This document shows positions 1 through 8,347 of a stretch of DNA of 64,000 nt, piece by piece. The notes beneath the pieces were generated by a model. That model had not been told where the DNA came from. It made no database searches and worked only from the letters and a program-made list of their open reading frames with translations. This DNA is from Amycolatopsis mongoliensis (lineage in GTDB: Bacteria > Actinomycetota > Actinomycetes > Mycobacteriales > Pseudonocardiaceae): NCBI RefSeq assembly GCF_030285665.1, contig NZ_CP127295.1, positions 2,542,001 to 2,606,000 of the forward strand, written 5' to 3'. The translations under genes and the position numbers were made by a program. How positions within the stretch are numbered: position 1 is the first letter of the stretch; every line of letters starts with the position of its first letter.

Positions 1-755
1 ACCGGGCCGAGGTCCAGCGGCGAGAGCGTGCGCAGGTCGATGACCTCGAGCGACTTGCCCTCGTCCTCCGCCGCGGCCGCCGCGTCGAGCGCGACCTTCA
101 CCGACGGGCCGTACGCGACGACCGTCGCCGTCGTGCCTTCGCGGACGACCTGCGAGGAGAACATCTGCTGCGGCGTGCCCGCGACGTCGATCTCCGCGCG
201 CAGCGCACCCGAGTGGTACAGCCGCTTCGGCTCGAAGAACAGGATCGGGTCGTCCGACTTGATCGCCTGCTGGATGCCCCAGTAGGCATCGACGGCGTTC
301 GAGATGGACACGACCTTGAGGCCCGGGATGTGCGCGAACAGCGACTCGGGCGACTCCGAGTGGTGCTCGACCGCGCCGATCCCGCCGCCGAACGGCACCC
401 GGATCACGACGGGCATCTTGATCTTGCCCTGCGTTCGGTAGTGCAGCTTCGCCAGCTGCGAGGAGATCTGGTCGAAGCCCGGGAAGATGAAGCCCTCGAA
501 CTGGATCTCGCACACCGGCCGGAACCCGCGCACGGCCAGGCCGACCGCGGTGCCGATGATGCCGGACTCCGCGAGCGGCGTGTCCAGCACGCGCTGCTCG
601 CCGAAGTCCTTCTGCAGGCCGTCGGTGATCCGGAAGACGCCGCCGAGCTTGCCGACGTCCTCGCCCATGATCAGGACCTTGGGGTCCTCTTCCATCGCGC
701 GGCGCAGGCCGAGGTTGAGCGCCTTGCCGATGGTGAGTTTCTGGAGGTCGGTCAT
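1..755 (-). CDS. 2-oxoacid dehydrogenase E1 component, beta subunit (3' end beyond window)
   Basis: Beta subunit of the thiamine-diphosphate E1 enzyme of a branched-chain 2-oxoacid or pyruvate dehydrogenase complex. With the alpha subunit it decarboxylates the 2-oxoacid and loads the acyl group on lipoyl-E2. The frame stays open to the left edge, so about 251 N-terminal residues of a usual 325-350 are visible. Readable family segments include GEDVGKLGGVFRIT and GIGAVEHHSESPES. Its ATG shares one base with the stop of the alpha gene (TGATG), so the two are translationally coupled. An E2 gene would be expected next, outside the window. Substrate preference (branched-chain versus pyruvate) cannot be decided from what is visible. 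Confidence 0.93.
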   Translation of the reverse strand, partial: MTDLQKLTIGKALNLGLRRAMEEDPKVLIMGEDVGKLGGVFRITDGLQKDFGEQRVLDTPLAESGIIGTAVGLAVRGFRPVCEIQFEGFIFPGFDQISSQLAKLHYRTQGKIKMPVVIRVPFGGGIGAVEHHSESPESLFAHIPGLKVVSISNAVDAYWGIQQAIKSDDPILFFEPKRLYHSGALRAEIDVAGTPQQMFSSQVVREGTTATVVAYGPSVKVALDAAAAAEDEGKSLEVIDLRTLSPLDLGP

Positions 756-1960
756 CAGTGCTCACCCGCCGATACGAAGCCGTCGAGGTAGGACAGGAAC
801 TCTTCGCGCTGCGCTTCGAGGACGGGGTTGCCCTCGGCGTAGACGTTGCTGAAGATCCGCTCCGGCGGCGGCTCGGGCATGTTGAACGTGTACTCGCGCA
901 GGTCGGCGGCGAAGGCGTCGGCCTCGGCCTGGACCTGGTCGAAGAAGTCGTGGTCGGCGCCGCCCTTGCGGGCCAGGAACGCCCGGACGCGCTCGATCGG
1001 GTCCTTGAGCTTCCACTCTTCGAGCTCGTCGGACAGCCGGTAGCGCGACGGGTCGTCGGTCGTCGTGTGCGCGTCCATCCGGTAGGTGAACGCCTCGATC
1101 AGGACCGGTCCGTTGCCGTGGCGGCACTCGTCGAGCGCCCAGCGGGACACCGCGAGGCAGGCCAGGACGTCGTTGCCGTCGACGCGGATGCCGGGGAAGC
1201 CGTACCCGCGGGCGCGCTGGTAGAGCGGCAGGCGCGACTGGCGCTCGGTCGGCTCGGAGATCGCCCACTGGTTGTTCTGGCAGAAGAACACGAGCGGCGC
1301 GTCGTAGACCGCGGCCCAGACGAATCCTTCGTGGACGTCGCCCTGCGAAGTCGCGCCGTCACCGAAGTAGCAGATCGTGGCTTCGCCGTCGTCGTCGCCG
1401 ACCTTGCCCTCGAACTTCTGGCCCATCGCGTAGCCGGCGGCGTTGAGCACCTGGTTGCCGATCACGATGGTGTACGGGTGGAAGCCCGTCCCCTGGTAGT
1501 CCCAGCCACTGTGGTCGGTGCAGCGGAAGATGCCCAGCAGGTCCTTCATGTCGACCCCGCGCGCGTACGCGACGCCGTGCTCGCGGTAGCTGGGGAACGC
1601 CATGTCGTTCTTCTTCAGCGCGCGGCCCGACCCGATCTGCGCGGCCTCCTGGCCGAGCAGCGGGACCCAGATGCCGAGCTGGCCCTGGCGCTGCATCGCG
1701 TTGGCCTCGCGGTCCGCGCGGCGGACGAGCACCATGTCGCGGTACAGGCCGCGCAGGGCTTCGTCGTCGACGTCGTCGACGTACTTGTCGAACTGGGGCG
1801 ACGGGACCCGCTCGCCTTCGGGGGTGAGCAGCTGAGTCAGCTCAGCGCCACCTTCGCTGGTCGCTCGCAATCCGGCGATCACCTGCTCGGGGGACGGCTG
1901 GGCCGCGACGGCGGCCGGCCCATCTCCAGGCTCCGGGTGCGTCCACTGTTCGGACGGCAT
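755..1960 (-). CDS. 2-oxoacid dehydrogenase E1 component, alpha subunit
   Basis: Alpha subunit of the same E1 decarboxylase (401 aa). It carries the thiamine-diphosphate/Mg motif beginning GDGATSQGD and closing about 30 residues later with QNNQWAIS. The family phosphorylation-loop region RMDAHTTTDDPSRYR is also present. I start at the ATG preceded by GAGGAG with an 8-base spacer; an upstream in-frame start would add 17 Arg/His-rich residues without a ribosome site. Organisation resembles the mycobacterial Rv2497c-Rv2496c-Rv2495c branched-chain complex, which supports a role in Val/Leu/Ile degradation or branched fatty-acid primer supply (inference). Confidence 0.95.
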   Translation of the reverse strand: MPSEQWTHPEPGDGPAAVAAQPSPEQVIAGLRATSEGGAELTQLLTPEGERVPSPQFDKYVDDVDDEALRGLYRDMVLVRRADREANAMQRQGQLGIWVPLLGQEAAQIGSGRALKKNDMAFPSYREHGVAYARGVDMKDLLGIFRCTDHSGWDYQGTGFHPYTIVIGNQVLNAAGYAMGQKFEGKVGDDDGEATICYFGDGATSQGDVHEGFVWAAVYDAPLVFFCQNNQWAISEPTERQSRLPLYQRARGYGFPGIRVDGNDVLACLAVSRWALDECRHGNGPVLIEAFTYRMDAHTTTDDPSRYRLSDELEEWKLKDPIERVRAFLARKGGADHDFFDQVQAEADAFAADLREYTFNMPEPPPERIFSNVYAEGNPVLEAQREEFLSYLDGFVSAGEH

Positions 1961-2230
1961 GGGCGTTGCTCCTCGGTGTCGGTGCCTCTGGCGGCCGCTT
2001 GTGGCGACCACAGCGACTGCACCGGCGGGGACCAGCGCATCGGGTCTCCGAAGCGCTCGGTCACCGTCGGCGTTGACGGTTCACGCCGCCATCCTGGCAC
2101 GAAGGTCGGCGCTTTGGTCAGACGCGGTTGCTGATTTGTTGCTGAGAAAGGGGTCCTGAACAGGGAAAACGCTTGGAAGCCCGAGCATCGGACCTACGAG
2201 AGTAGGGAATCGACGCGCGCGCTCACCAGG
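1961..2230. other. intergenic region upstream of the E1 operon
   Basis: Probable promoter region of the leftward E1 genes. The only structure I see is an 8-bp direct repeat, GTTGCTGA at 2127-2134 and 2138-2145, with an 11-bp period (one helical turn). It could be a regulator site, but no family is assigned. No gene is apparent. Confidence 0.35.
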
Positions 2231-2276
2231 CTCGTGAGTGGTTAGGGCGGTTAGAACCGCCCTAACCACTCACGAG
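2231..2276. repeat. 46-bp palindrome with 22-bp perfect arms
   Basis: Positions 2231-2252 are the exact reverse complement of 2255-2276, separated only by AG. It lies between the divergent E1 and M20 genes, so it is not an ordinary 3'-end terminator for either. It could stop antisense transcription, act as a cruciform/repeat element, or insulate the two promoters. Arms start CTCGTGAGTGG and end GGGCGGTT. Confidence 0.85.
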
Positions 2277-2333
2277 GGGTGAGGCGACCTTGTGATGTGC
2301 CGCACGCCGGGTCGTGCGTGGCACGATGGCGAA

Positions 2334-3755
2334 GTGGAACAGAAATCCGTTCGTGAATCCGTCGTGGCGTCGTGGACCGACGACGTCATCCCGAGTCTGT
2401 CCGGGCTGGTGGCCATCCCCGCCTTGTCCCCGGCCTTCGACGCCGAGTGGGCGACGACCGGTCACCTGGCCGCAGCCGTCGACCACGTCCGCGAGTGGAT
2501 CGCCGCGCGCGACCTGCCCGGGGCGACCCTCGACGTCGTGCAGCTCGAAGGCCGCACCCCCTTGCTGCTCGTCGACGTCCCGGCGACCCCGGGCGCGGCG
2601 AACCAGGGCACCGTCCTGATGTACGGCCACCTCGACAAGCAGCCCCCGGTCGGCGGCTGGTCCGAGGGCCTCGACCCGTGGACCCCGGTGATCCGCGACG
2701 GCCGGCTGTACGGCCGCGGGTCCGTCGACGACGGCTACTCCGGCTACGCGGCGACGACGGCGATCGAAGCCGTCCACGCCGCCGGCGGCGAGCACGCCCG
2801 GATCGTGGTGCTCCTGGAGACCGGTGAGGAGTCCGGCAGCCCGGACCTGCCCGCGTACGTCGAGCACCTGGCCGACCGGATCGGCGAGGTTTCGCTGGTG
2901 ATCTGCCTCGACGCCGGCGGCAGCGACTACGAGCGGTTGTGGCTGGTCACGAGCCTGCGCGGGATGCTGCACCTCGACGTCACGGTGCAGCTGCTGGACT
3001 CGGCGCAGCACTCGGGCATCGCGAGCGGTGTCGTCGCCAGCTCGTTCCGCGTGCTGCGGCGGCTGATCGAGCGGCTCGAGGACAGTGAGACCGGCGAGCT
3101 ACTGCTCGACGAGCTCAAGGTCGACGTCCCGGCGAACCGGCTGGCGGAGCTCAAGGCCGTCTCGCAGGACTTCCCCGAGGCGTTGTCGACGGCGTTCCCG
3201 CTGGTCGAGGGCGGTCGCGTGATCACGGAGGACGCGCTGGAGCTGATGCTCAACAACGCGTGGCGGCCGACGCTGTCGGTGATCGGCGCCGACGGCTTCC
3301 CGAAGCCCGCCGAAGCCGGGAACGTCCTGCGGGAAAGCACCACGTTGACGCTGAGCTTCCGCCTCCCGCCGACGGCCGACGCCGCGAAGGGGCTCGAAGC
3401 CGTGAAGAAGGCCCTGACCACCGACGTCCCGTACGGCGCGAAGGTCACCTTCAGCGCCACCCCGCAGGCGGAGAACGGCTGGAACGCGCCGACTGAGGCC
3501 CCGTGGCTGGCGACCGCCCTGCGCACGGTCAGCGACGAGGTCTTCGGGCAGCCGCACCGCGCGACCGGCATGGGCGGCTCGATCCCGTTCATGGGCCTGC
3601 TCTCGCGCAAGTACCCGGAGGCGCAGTTCCTGGTCACCGGTGCCTGCGGCGCCGACTCGAACATCCACGTGCCGGACGAGTGGCTGCACCTGGACTACGC
3701 GCAGCGGGTCACCGAGGCCGTAGCGCACATCCTGGACGCCCACGCCCGCGGCTGA
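2334..3755 (+). CDS. M20 family metallopeptidase (dipeptidase-like)
   Basis: Cytoplasmic co-catalytic zinc peptidase of the M20 family (473 aa from the chosen start). Visible metal and catalytic elements are YGHLDKQP (first His and Asp), GRGSVDDGYSG (bridging Asp), LLETGEESGS (catalytic Glu-Glu), CLDAGGSD (Asp) and a C-terminal His in CGADSNIHVPDEW. Length and motif order match bacterial carnosinase/dipeptidase-like members such as Actinobacterial M20 dipeptidases; the substrate is not predictable. The start is uncertain: GTG 2334 matches the family N-terminus best, but GTG 2292 is also in frame and neither has a clear ribosome site. A CACGAT box six bases upstream would fit a leaderless mRNA. 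Confidence 0.93.
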   Translation: MEQKSVRESVVASWTDDVIPSLSGLVAIPALSPAFDAEWATTGHLAAAVDHVREWIAARDLPGATLDVVQLEGRTPLLLVDVPATPGAANQGTVLMYGHLDKQPPVGGWSEGLDPWTPVIRDGRLYGRGSVDDGYSGYAATTAIEAVHAAGGEHARIVVLLETGEESGSPDLPAYVEHLADRIGEVSLVICLDAGGSDYERLWLVTSLRGMLHLDVTVQLLDSAQHSGIASGVVASSFRVLRRLIERLEDSETGELLLDELKVDVPANRLAELKAVSQDFPEALSTAFPLVEGGRVITEDALELMLNNAWRPTLSVIGADGFPKPAEAGNVLRESTTLTLSFRLPPTADAAKGLEAVKKALTTDVPYGAKVTFSATPQAENGWNAPTEAPWLATALRTVSDEVFGQPHRATGMGGSIPFMGLLSRKYPEAQFLVTGACGADSNIHVPDEWLHLDYAQRVTEAVAHILDAHARG

Positions 3756-3761
3756 CCCAAG

Positions 3762-3828
3762 CCGCACTTTCGCTACGAAAGTGATCCGGAGGATGCCCCT
3801 CCACGTCACTTTCGTAGCGAAAGTGCGG
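3762..3828. terminator. nested palindrome, probable bidirectional terminator
   Basis: Positions 3762-3784 and 3806-3828 are perfect 23-bp inverted repeats around a 21-base loop that itself contains GGAGG/CCTCC. Each arm is also a palindrome (CACTTTCG-CTA-CGAAAGTG), so CACTTTCG occurs four times in alternating orientation. It sits between the convergent M20 and transglutaminase-like genes, where a shared terminator is expected. No T-tract follows. Confidence 0.75.
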
Positions 3829-3839
3829 TATACGGAGAG

Positions 3840-4682
3840 TTACGCCAGCCGGGTCAGGTGGACCGAGACGTCCAAGGTGGACTGCCCGCCCCCGGTGAAG
3901 ATCCCCTTCAACGGCGCGACGTCGGCGTAGTCCCGGCCCATCGCCACCCACACGTGCCGCGGGCCGACCGGGATCGCGTTCGTCGGGTCGTACGCCCACC
4001 AGCCGCCGGTCCAGACGTCGACCCAGGCGTGCGACTCGCCCTCGACCACCTCGCCGAGCTTCGCGTCCGGCTTCGTGTGCAGGTAGCCCGACACGTACCG
4101 GGCCGGGACGCCGATCGCGCGCAGCATCACCAGCGTCACGTGGGCGAAGTCCTGGCAGACGCCTTCGCGGGCCTGCCAGGCGTCCGTCGCCGTCGAGTGG
4201 ACGCCCGTCGTGCCCGGCTGGTACTTCAGCTGCTTGTTCACCCACTCGCACACCGCCAGCACCGCCTCCGCCGGATCCAACCCGGTCCGCAGCGCACGGG
4301 CCTCGCGCGCCAAGGTGGCGTCGCGCGGGGTGTAGGCGGTCGGGGTCAGGTACTCCGTGCGGTGGTCGACCACCGTCTCGCTGCGCAGGTCCTTCCACGA
4401 CGCCGTGCGGATCGGCTCGGCTTCGTCCGCCGTCTCGACCACCGACGTCGCCAGCACCGTGAACTCCGTGTGCGGCGCGTGCAGGTCGAACGACGTCACG
4501 ACCGTGCCCCAGTAGTCCGTGTACCGGTAGGCGCGGGTCGCGGGGGTCGTCTCGATGCGCGTCGCGACCGTCGTCTGGCGCCGGTCCGAGCGCGGGGTCA
4601 GCCGCGCCTCGTTGTACGACTGGGTCGCCGGCGTCGCGTACCGGTACCCCGTCCGGTGCGCCACCCGCAGCTGCCACGTCAC
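3840..4682 (-). CDS. transglutaminase-like cysteine peptidase family protein
   Basis: 280-aa cytoplasmic protein (no signal peptide) with an N-terminal beta-rich domain starting VTWQLRVAHRTGYRYATPA and a C-terminal papain-like transglutaminase core. The catalytic triad is visible: Cys in REGVCQDFAHV, His in GESHAWVDVW and Asp in WWAYDPTN. It starts at a GTG with GGAGG seven bases upstream, and this GTG overlaps the alpha-E stop by four bases. Members of this family next to alpha-E and circularly permuted ATP-grasp proteins are thought to hydrolyse or transfer amide bonds in an uncharacterised peptide-modifying pathway; the substrate is unknown. Confidence 0.92.
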   Translation of the reverse strand: MTWQLRVAHRTGYRYATPATQSYNEARLTPRSDRRQTTVATRIETTPATRAYRYTDYWGTVVTSFDLHAPHTEFTVLATSVVETADEAEPIRTASWKDLRSETVVDHRTEYLTPTAYTPRDATLAREARALRTGLDPAEAVLAVCEWVNKQLKYQPGTTGVHSTATDAWQAREGVCQDFAHVTLVMLRAIGVPARYVSGYLHTKPDAKLGEVVEGESHAWVDVWTGGWWAYDPTNAIPVGPRHVWVAMGRDYADVAPLKGIFTGGGQSTLDVSVHLTRLA

Positions 4683-5626
4683 AGCGAAACCTCCGCACCG
4701 CTCCACGCCACCCACGGCGACGTGCTGAAGTACTGCAACGACACCGCTTCCCCGATCTCCCGGATCGACGTCTGCAACGCCCCGAGCCGCCGCGGCAGGT
4801 CGGTCAGCAGCTCCGACGGGCGGAGGAACTCCAGCTCGCTGCGGGCCCGGCCGAGCTCGCGCAACGCCTCGGACTTCTCGTTGCTGCGCGCGCCGCCGCC
4901 CGGGTCGAGCCGCTGCAGGCACTCCTCCGCCTGCCGCAGCGCGTGGAACACCGAACGCGGGAACAGCGTGTCCCGCAACAGGAACTGCACGACGCGGCCG
5001 GCGTCCAGCGCGCCCCGGTAGGTCCTCAGGTAGGTGTCCTGCGCGCCGGCCGAGCGCAGCACCGTGATCCAGCCCGGCGACGACGCGCGGTCCGCCACCC
5101 GCGACAGCAGCAGCCGGACCACCATGTCGGCGCGTTCGATCGAGCGGCCGAGGACCATGAACAGCCAGCCGTCGTCGCGGCTCATCGTCGAGTCGGCGAG
5201 CCCGGCGAACATCGCCGCGCGTTCCTCCACGAACGACAGGAACGCGTGCGGCCCGGCGCGCCGGGCGTAGCGCTGGCGGTCCGGGACCGCGTTCCACGTC
5301 GCGTTCAGGCATTCCCACAGCTCGGTCGAGACGACTTCGCGGGCGCCTCGGGTGTTCTCGCGCGCCGAGTTGATCGAGCCGACGATCGACGCCGGGTTGT
5401 CCTTCGCGTACGCCACCAGCTCGGTCAGCTTCCAGACGTCGAGGGCTTCCCCGTCGGGCGTGTCGATGCCCAGGACGGCCAGGAGCTGGCGGCTCGCGTG
5501 GTCGGGGTCGACCGTGGCGTCCTCCAGCAGCTGGTGGACCGAGACGTTGAGGATCCGGGAGGTGTCGTCGGCGCGTTCTACGTAGCGGCCGATCCAGTAC
5601 AGCGACTCCGCGTTGCGGGCCAGCAT
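4679..5626 (-). CDS. alpha-E domain-containing protein
   Basis: 315-aa all-helical alpha-E (DUF403) protein, starting MLARNAESLYWIGRYVERAD, the diagnostic N-terminus of the family. Its biochemical role is unknown. It occurs almost always beside a circularly permuted ATP-grasp enzyme and a transglutaminase-like protein, as here. GGAGG lies immediately upstream, right after the ATP-grasp stop (10-base gap), and the 3' end overlaps the transglutaminase gene by four bases, so the three are one operon. Confidence 0.93.
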   Translation of the reverse strand: MLARNAESLYWIGRYVERADDTSRILNVSVHQLLEDATVDPDHASRQLLAVLGIDTPDGEALDVWKLTELVAYAKDNPASIVGSINSARENTRGAREVVSTELWECLNATWNAVPDRQRYARRAGPHAFLSFVEERAAMFAGLADSTMSRDDGWLFMVLGRSIERADMVVRLLLSRVADRASSPGWITVLRSAGAQDTYLRTYRGALDAGRVVQFLLRDTLFPRSVFHALRQAEECLQRLDPGGGARSNEKSEALRELGRARSELEFLRPSELLTDLPRRLGALQTSIREIGEAVSLQYFSTSPWVAWSGAEVSL

Positions 5627-5636
5627 CGGAACCTCC

Positions 5637-7283
5637 CTAGCTCTGCTGTTGCTGCTGTTGCTGGGACGAGGTCAGCTCGGGCCCCTGCTCGGCGACCATG
5701 CCGTCCACTGTGGACATGACGCCGAGCGCGGGTTGCTCCAGTTCGCGCTCGGCGGTCGACGTCCGGGAGGTGAGCACCCACGTGTCCTTCGACCCGCCGC
5801 CCTGCGAGGAGTTCACGACCAGGCTGCCCTCCGGCAGCGCCACCCGCGTCAGCCCGCCGGGCAGGACGAAGATGTCCTTGCCGTCGTTGACGGCGAACGG
5901 CCGCAGGTCGACGTGCCGCGGCGCGAGCCGGTCCTCCACCTTGGCCGGCACGGTCGAGAGCTGGACGACCGGCTGCGCGATCCAGCCGCGCCGGTTCGCG
6001 CGCACCTTCCGCCGCAGGGTCGCCAGTTCCGCCGGGGTCGCCTCGGGCCCGAAGACGATCCCGTAGCCGCCGGAGCCTTCGACCGGCTTGACGACCAGCT
6101 CGTCGAGGTGCGCCATGACGTGGTCGAACTCGTCCGGCAGCCAGCACCGGAACGTGTCCACGTTGGGCAGCAGCGGCTTCTCGTTCAGGTAGTACTTCAC
6201 CATCTCGGGCACGTAGGTGTAGACGAGCTTGTCGTCGCCGACGCCGTTGCCGACGGCGTTCGCGACGACGACGTTTCCCGCGCGCGCCGCGTTGAGGACG
6301 CCGGCGATGCCGAGCACCGAGTCCGGCCGGTAGTGCACCGGATCGAGGAACTCGTCGTCGATGCGCCGGTAGATGACGTCGACCTGGCGTTCGCCCTCGG
6401 TGGTCCGCAGGTAGACGACGTTGTCGCGGCAGAACATGTCGCGGCCTTCGACCAGCTCGACGCCCATCAGCCGGGCCAGCAGCGAGTGCTCGAAGTACGC
6501 CGAGTTGTGGACACCGGGGGTGAGCACGACGACCATCGGGTCGGCGACGTTCGCCGCGGCCGCCGCGCGCAGCGCCCGGAGCAGGTGGGACGCGTAGTCC
6601 CCGACCGGCCGGACCCGGTGCTGGGCGAACAGGTCCGGGAAGACCCGCGCCATCGTCCGCCGGTTCTCCATCACGTACGACACCCCGGACGGGTTGCGGA
6701 GGTTGTCCTCCAGCACCCGGAACGTGCCCTCTTCGTCGCGCACCAGGTCCACCCCGGACACGTGGATGCGCACGCCGTTCGGCGGGTTGATGCCGAACGC
6801 CTCCCGCTGGAAGTGCTCGCAGGAGGTGATCAGCCGCCGCGGCAGCACGCCGTCGCGCAGGATCTGCCGGTCGCCGTAGATGTCGGCGAGGAACGCTTCG
6901 AGCGCCCGGACCCGCTGGGCGACGCCGCGTTCGAGCTTCGCCCACTCGGTCGCCTGGATCACCCGTGGCACCAGGTCCAGCGGGAACGGCCGCTCCTGCC
7001 CGGACAGGGAGAACGTGATGCCCTGGTCGACCATCGCCCGGTCCAGCGCGAGCGACCGCGAGTTGAGGTCGTGCGCGTCGAGCGCCGCGATCGACTCGTA
7101 GAGCGCGCGGTAGGGACCGCGGACCGTGCCGTCGGCGGCGAACATCTCGTCGTACGCGCCGGCGTGCGGCCGTTCCGGCGAGAGGTACCCGTCGAACCGG
7201 GCCCCCGGCCGGGTGATCCGGCGGGTCGTCGCCTTCCGCGCACGTCGACCGGAGGGGGGCAGCCGGGGCGGGGTCGCGTTCAT
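5637..7283 (-). CDS. circularly permuted type 2 ATP-grasp protein
   Basis: 548-aa ATP-grasp-type ligase (DUF404/DUF407). The core contains GVRIHVSGVDLVRDEEG, RVLEDNLRNPSGVSYV, LTPGVHNSAYFEHSLLA and VVKPVEGSGGYGIVFGP, the last an ATP-grasp lysine/glycine loop. It is predicted to form an amide bond, with amine and acid substrates unknown. First gene of the three-gene cassette. The C-terminus is unusual: residues 539-548 read SSQQQQQQQS, encoded by mixed CAG/CAA codons just before the stop. I choose ATG 7283 because GTGAGG is nine bases upstream; in-frame GTG 7298 and ATG 7292 are alternatives. Basic N-terminal 30 residues. Confidence 0.92.
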   Translation of the reverse strand: MNATPPRLPPSGRRARKATTRRITRPGARFDGYLSPERPHAGAYDEMFAADGTVRGPYRALYESIAALDAHDLNSRSLALDRAMVDQGITFSLSGQERPFPLDLVPRVIQATEWAKLERGVAQRVRALEAFLADIYGDRQILRDGVLPRRLITSCEHFQREAFGINPPNGVRIHVSGVDLVRDEEGTFRVLEDNLRNPSGVSYVMENRRTMARVFPDLFAQHRVRPVGDYASHLLRALRAAAAANVADPMVVVLTPGVHNSAYFEHSLLARLMGVELVEGRDMFCRDNVVYLRTTEGERQVDVIYRRIDDEFLDPVHYRPDSVLGIAGVLNAARAGNVVVANAVGNGVGDDKLVYTYVPEMVKYYLNEKPLLPNVDTFRCWLPDEFDHVMAHLDELVVKPVEGSGGYGIVFGPEATPAELATLRRKVRANRRGWIAQPVVQLSTVPAKVEDRLAPRHVDLRPFAVNDGKDIFVLPGGLTRVALPEGSLVVNSSQGGGSKDTWVLTSRTSTAERELEQPALGVMSTVDGMVAEQGPELTSSQQQQQQQS

Positions 7284-7440
7284 GAACGACATCCTCACCT
7301 ACGTGCCCCTTCGTGCGCGACACTCCCGCGCAGGTGGGCGCGGTGCGAAACGTCGCCGTAACTCGACAGTGCTGTGCTTTGGTATGGATGAGTGGCAATA
7401 TGCGTGCTCTCACGAACTGAGAACTACGAGGAGTGACGAC

Positions 7441-8265
7441 GTGGCCCGAGGACCCCAACTCAAGGCGCTCGCCCTGATCCCGGCGCTCGCCCTGGCGGCC
7501 GCCGCCCTGACCGCGTGCGGGGGCGACGGAGGCGGCACGGCGGCCGGCGGTGTCCAGCTGATCGCGTCCGGCAAGCTCACGACCTGCACGCACCTGCCCT
7601 ACCAGCCGTTCCAGGTCAAGCAGGGTGACAAGATCGTCGGCTTCGACGTCGACCTCGTGGACCTGGTTGCGAAGAAGCTGGGTGTCCAGCAGAACATCGT
7701 CGACATCGCGTTCGAGAACATCGAGTCGGGCGAGGCCATGAACAGCGGCCAGTGCGACCTGGCCGCGGCGGGCATGACGATCACCGACAAGCGCAAGCAG
7801 AAGTTCGACTTCTCGGAGCCCTACTTCGAGGCCACCCAGGCGCTGCTGGTCAAGGCCGGCTCGCCGATCAAGGACTTCAGCAACGTCGCCGGCAAGAAGA
7901 TCGGCGTCCAGTCGGCCACGACCGGCGCCGACTACGCCAAGGAGAACGCGAAGGGTGCCGAGATCGTCACGTTCGACGACCTCGCCCTGGAAGAGCAGGC
8001 CGTGAAGAACGGCACCGTGGACGCGGGCGTCAACGACAACGGCGTGCTCTACGACTTCGTCAAGACGAACCCGGACACCGCGGTGGTGAAGGAGTTCAAG
8101 ACGAACGAGTTCTACGGCATCGGCGTCAAGCAGGGTAACTCCGCCCTGGTCACGGCGATCAACGACACGTTGAAGGCCGCCGTCTCCGACGGCACCTACG
8201 CCTCGATCTACCAGAAGTGGTTCGGCAAGGCCCCGACCTGGCTGCCAGGTAACCCCACTCAGTAA
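7441..8265 (+). CDS. polar amino-acid ABC transporter, substrate-binding lipoprotein
   Basis: Extracellular solute-binding protein, family 3 (274 aa), of a polar amino-acid importer. The N-terminus has a signal peptide ending in the lipobox LTAC, so the mature protein should be anchored by lipid on its Cys followed by a Gly/Asp linker. SBP_bac_3 core segments include DKIVGFDVDLVDLVAKKLGV, AAAGMTITDKRKQKFDFSEPY and GIGVKQGNSALV. GTG start with GAGGAG seven bases upstream. Forms an operon with the permease and ATPase. The ligand (Glu, Gln, Asp or another amino acid) cannot be fixed. Confidence 0.94.
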   Translation: MARGPQLKALALIPALALAAAALTACGGDGGGTAAGGVQLIASGKLTTCTHLPYQPFQVKQGDKIVGFDVDLVDLVAKKLGVQQNIVDIAFENIESGEAMNSGQCDLAAAGMTITDKRKQKFDFSEPYFEATQALLVKAGSPIKDFSNVAGKKIGVQSATTGADYAKENAKGAEIVTFDDLALEEQAVKNGTVDAGVNDNGVLYDFVKTNPDTAVVKEFKTNEFYGIGVKQGNSALVTAINDTLKAAVSDGTYASIYQKWFGKAPTWLPGNPTQ

Positions 8266-8275
8266 GACCCCCCGC

Positions 8276-8305
8276 CTGTGGCCGGTGCTTCGGCACCGGC
8301 CACAG
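8276..8305 (+). terminator. strong hairpin inside ABC-transporter operon
   Basis: A perfect 13-bp stem (8276-8288 with 8293-8305) closed by a TTCG tetraloop lies 10 bases after the binding-protein stop and 42 before the permease start. No T-tract follows. It probably terminates most transcripts or protects the upstream mRNA 3' end, giving more binding protein than permease. Confidence 0.7.
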
Positions 8306-8347
8306 CGGTGTTTCCGATGCCCGTTCCGGGCTTGCCTGAGGAGTGAA

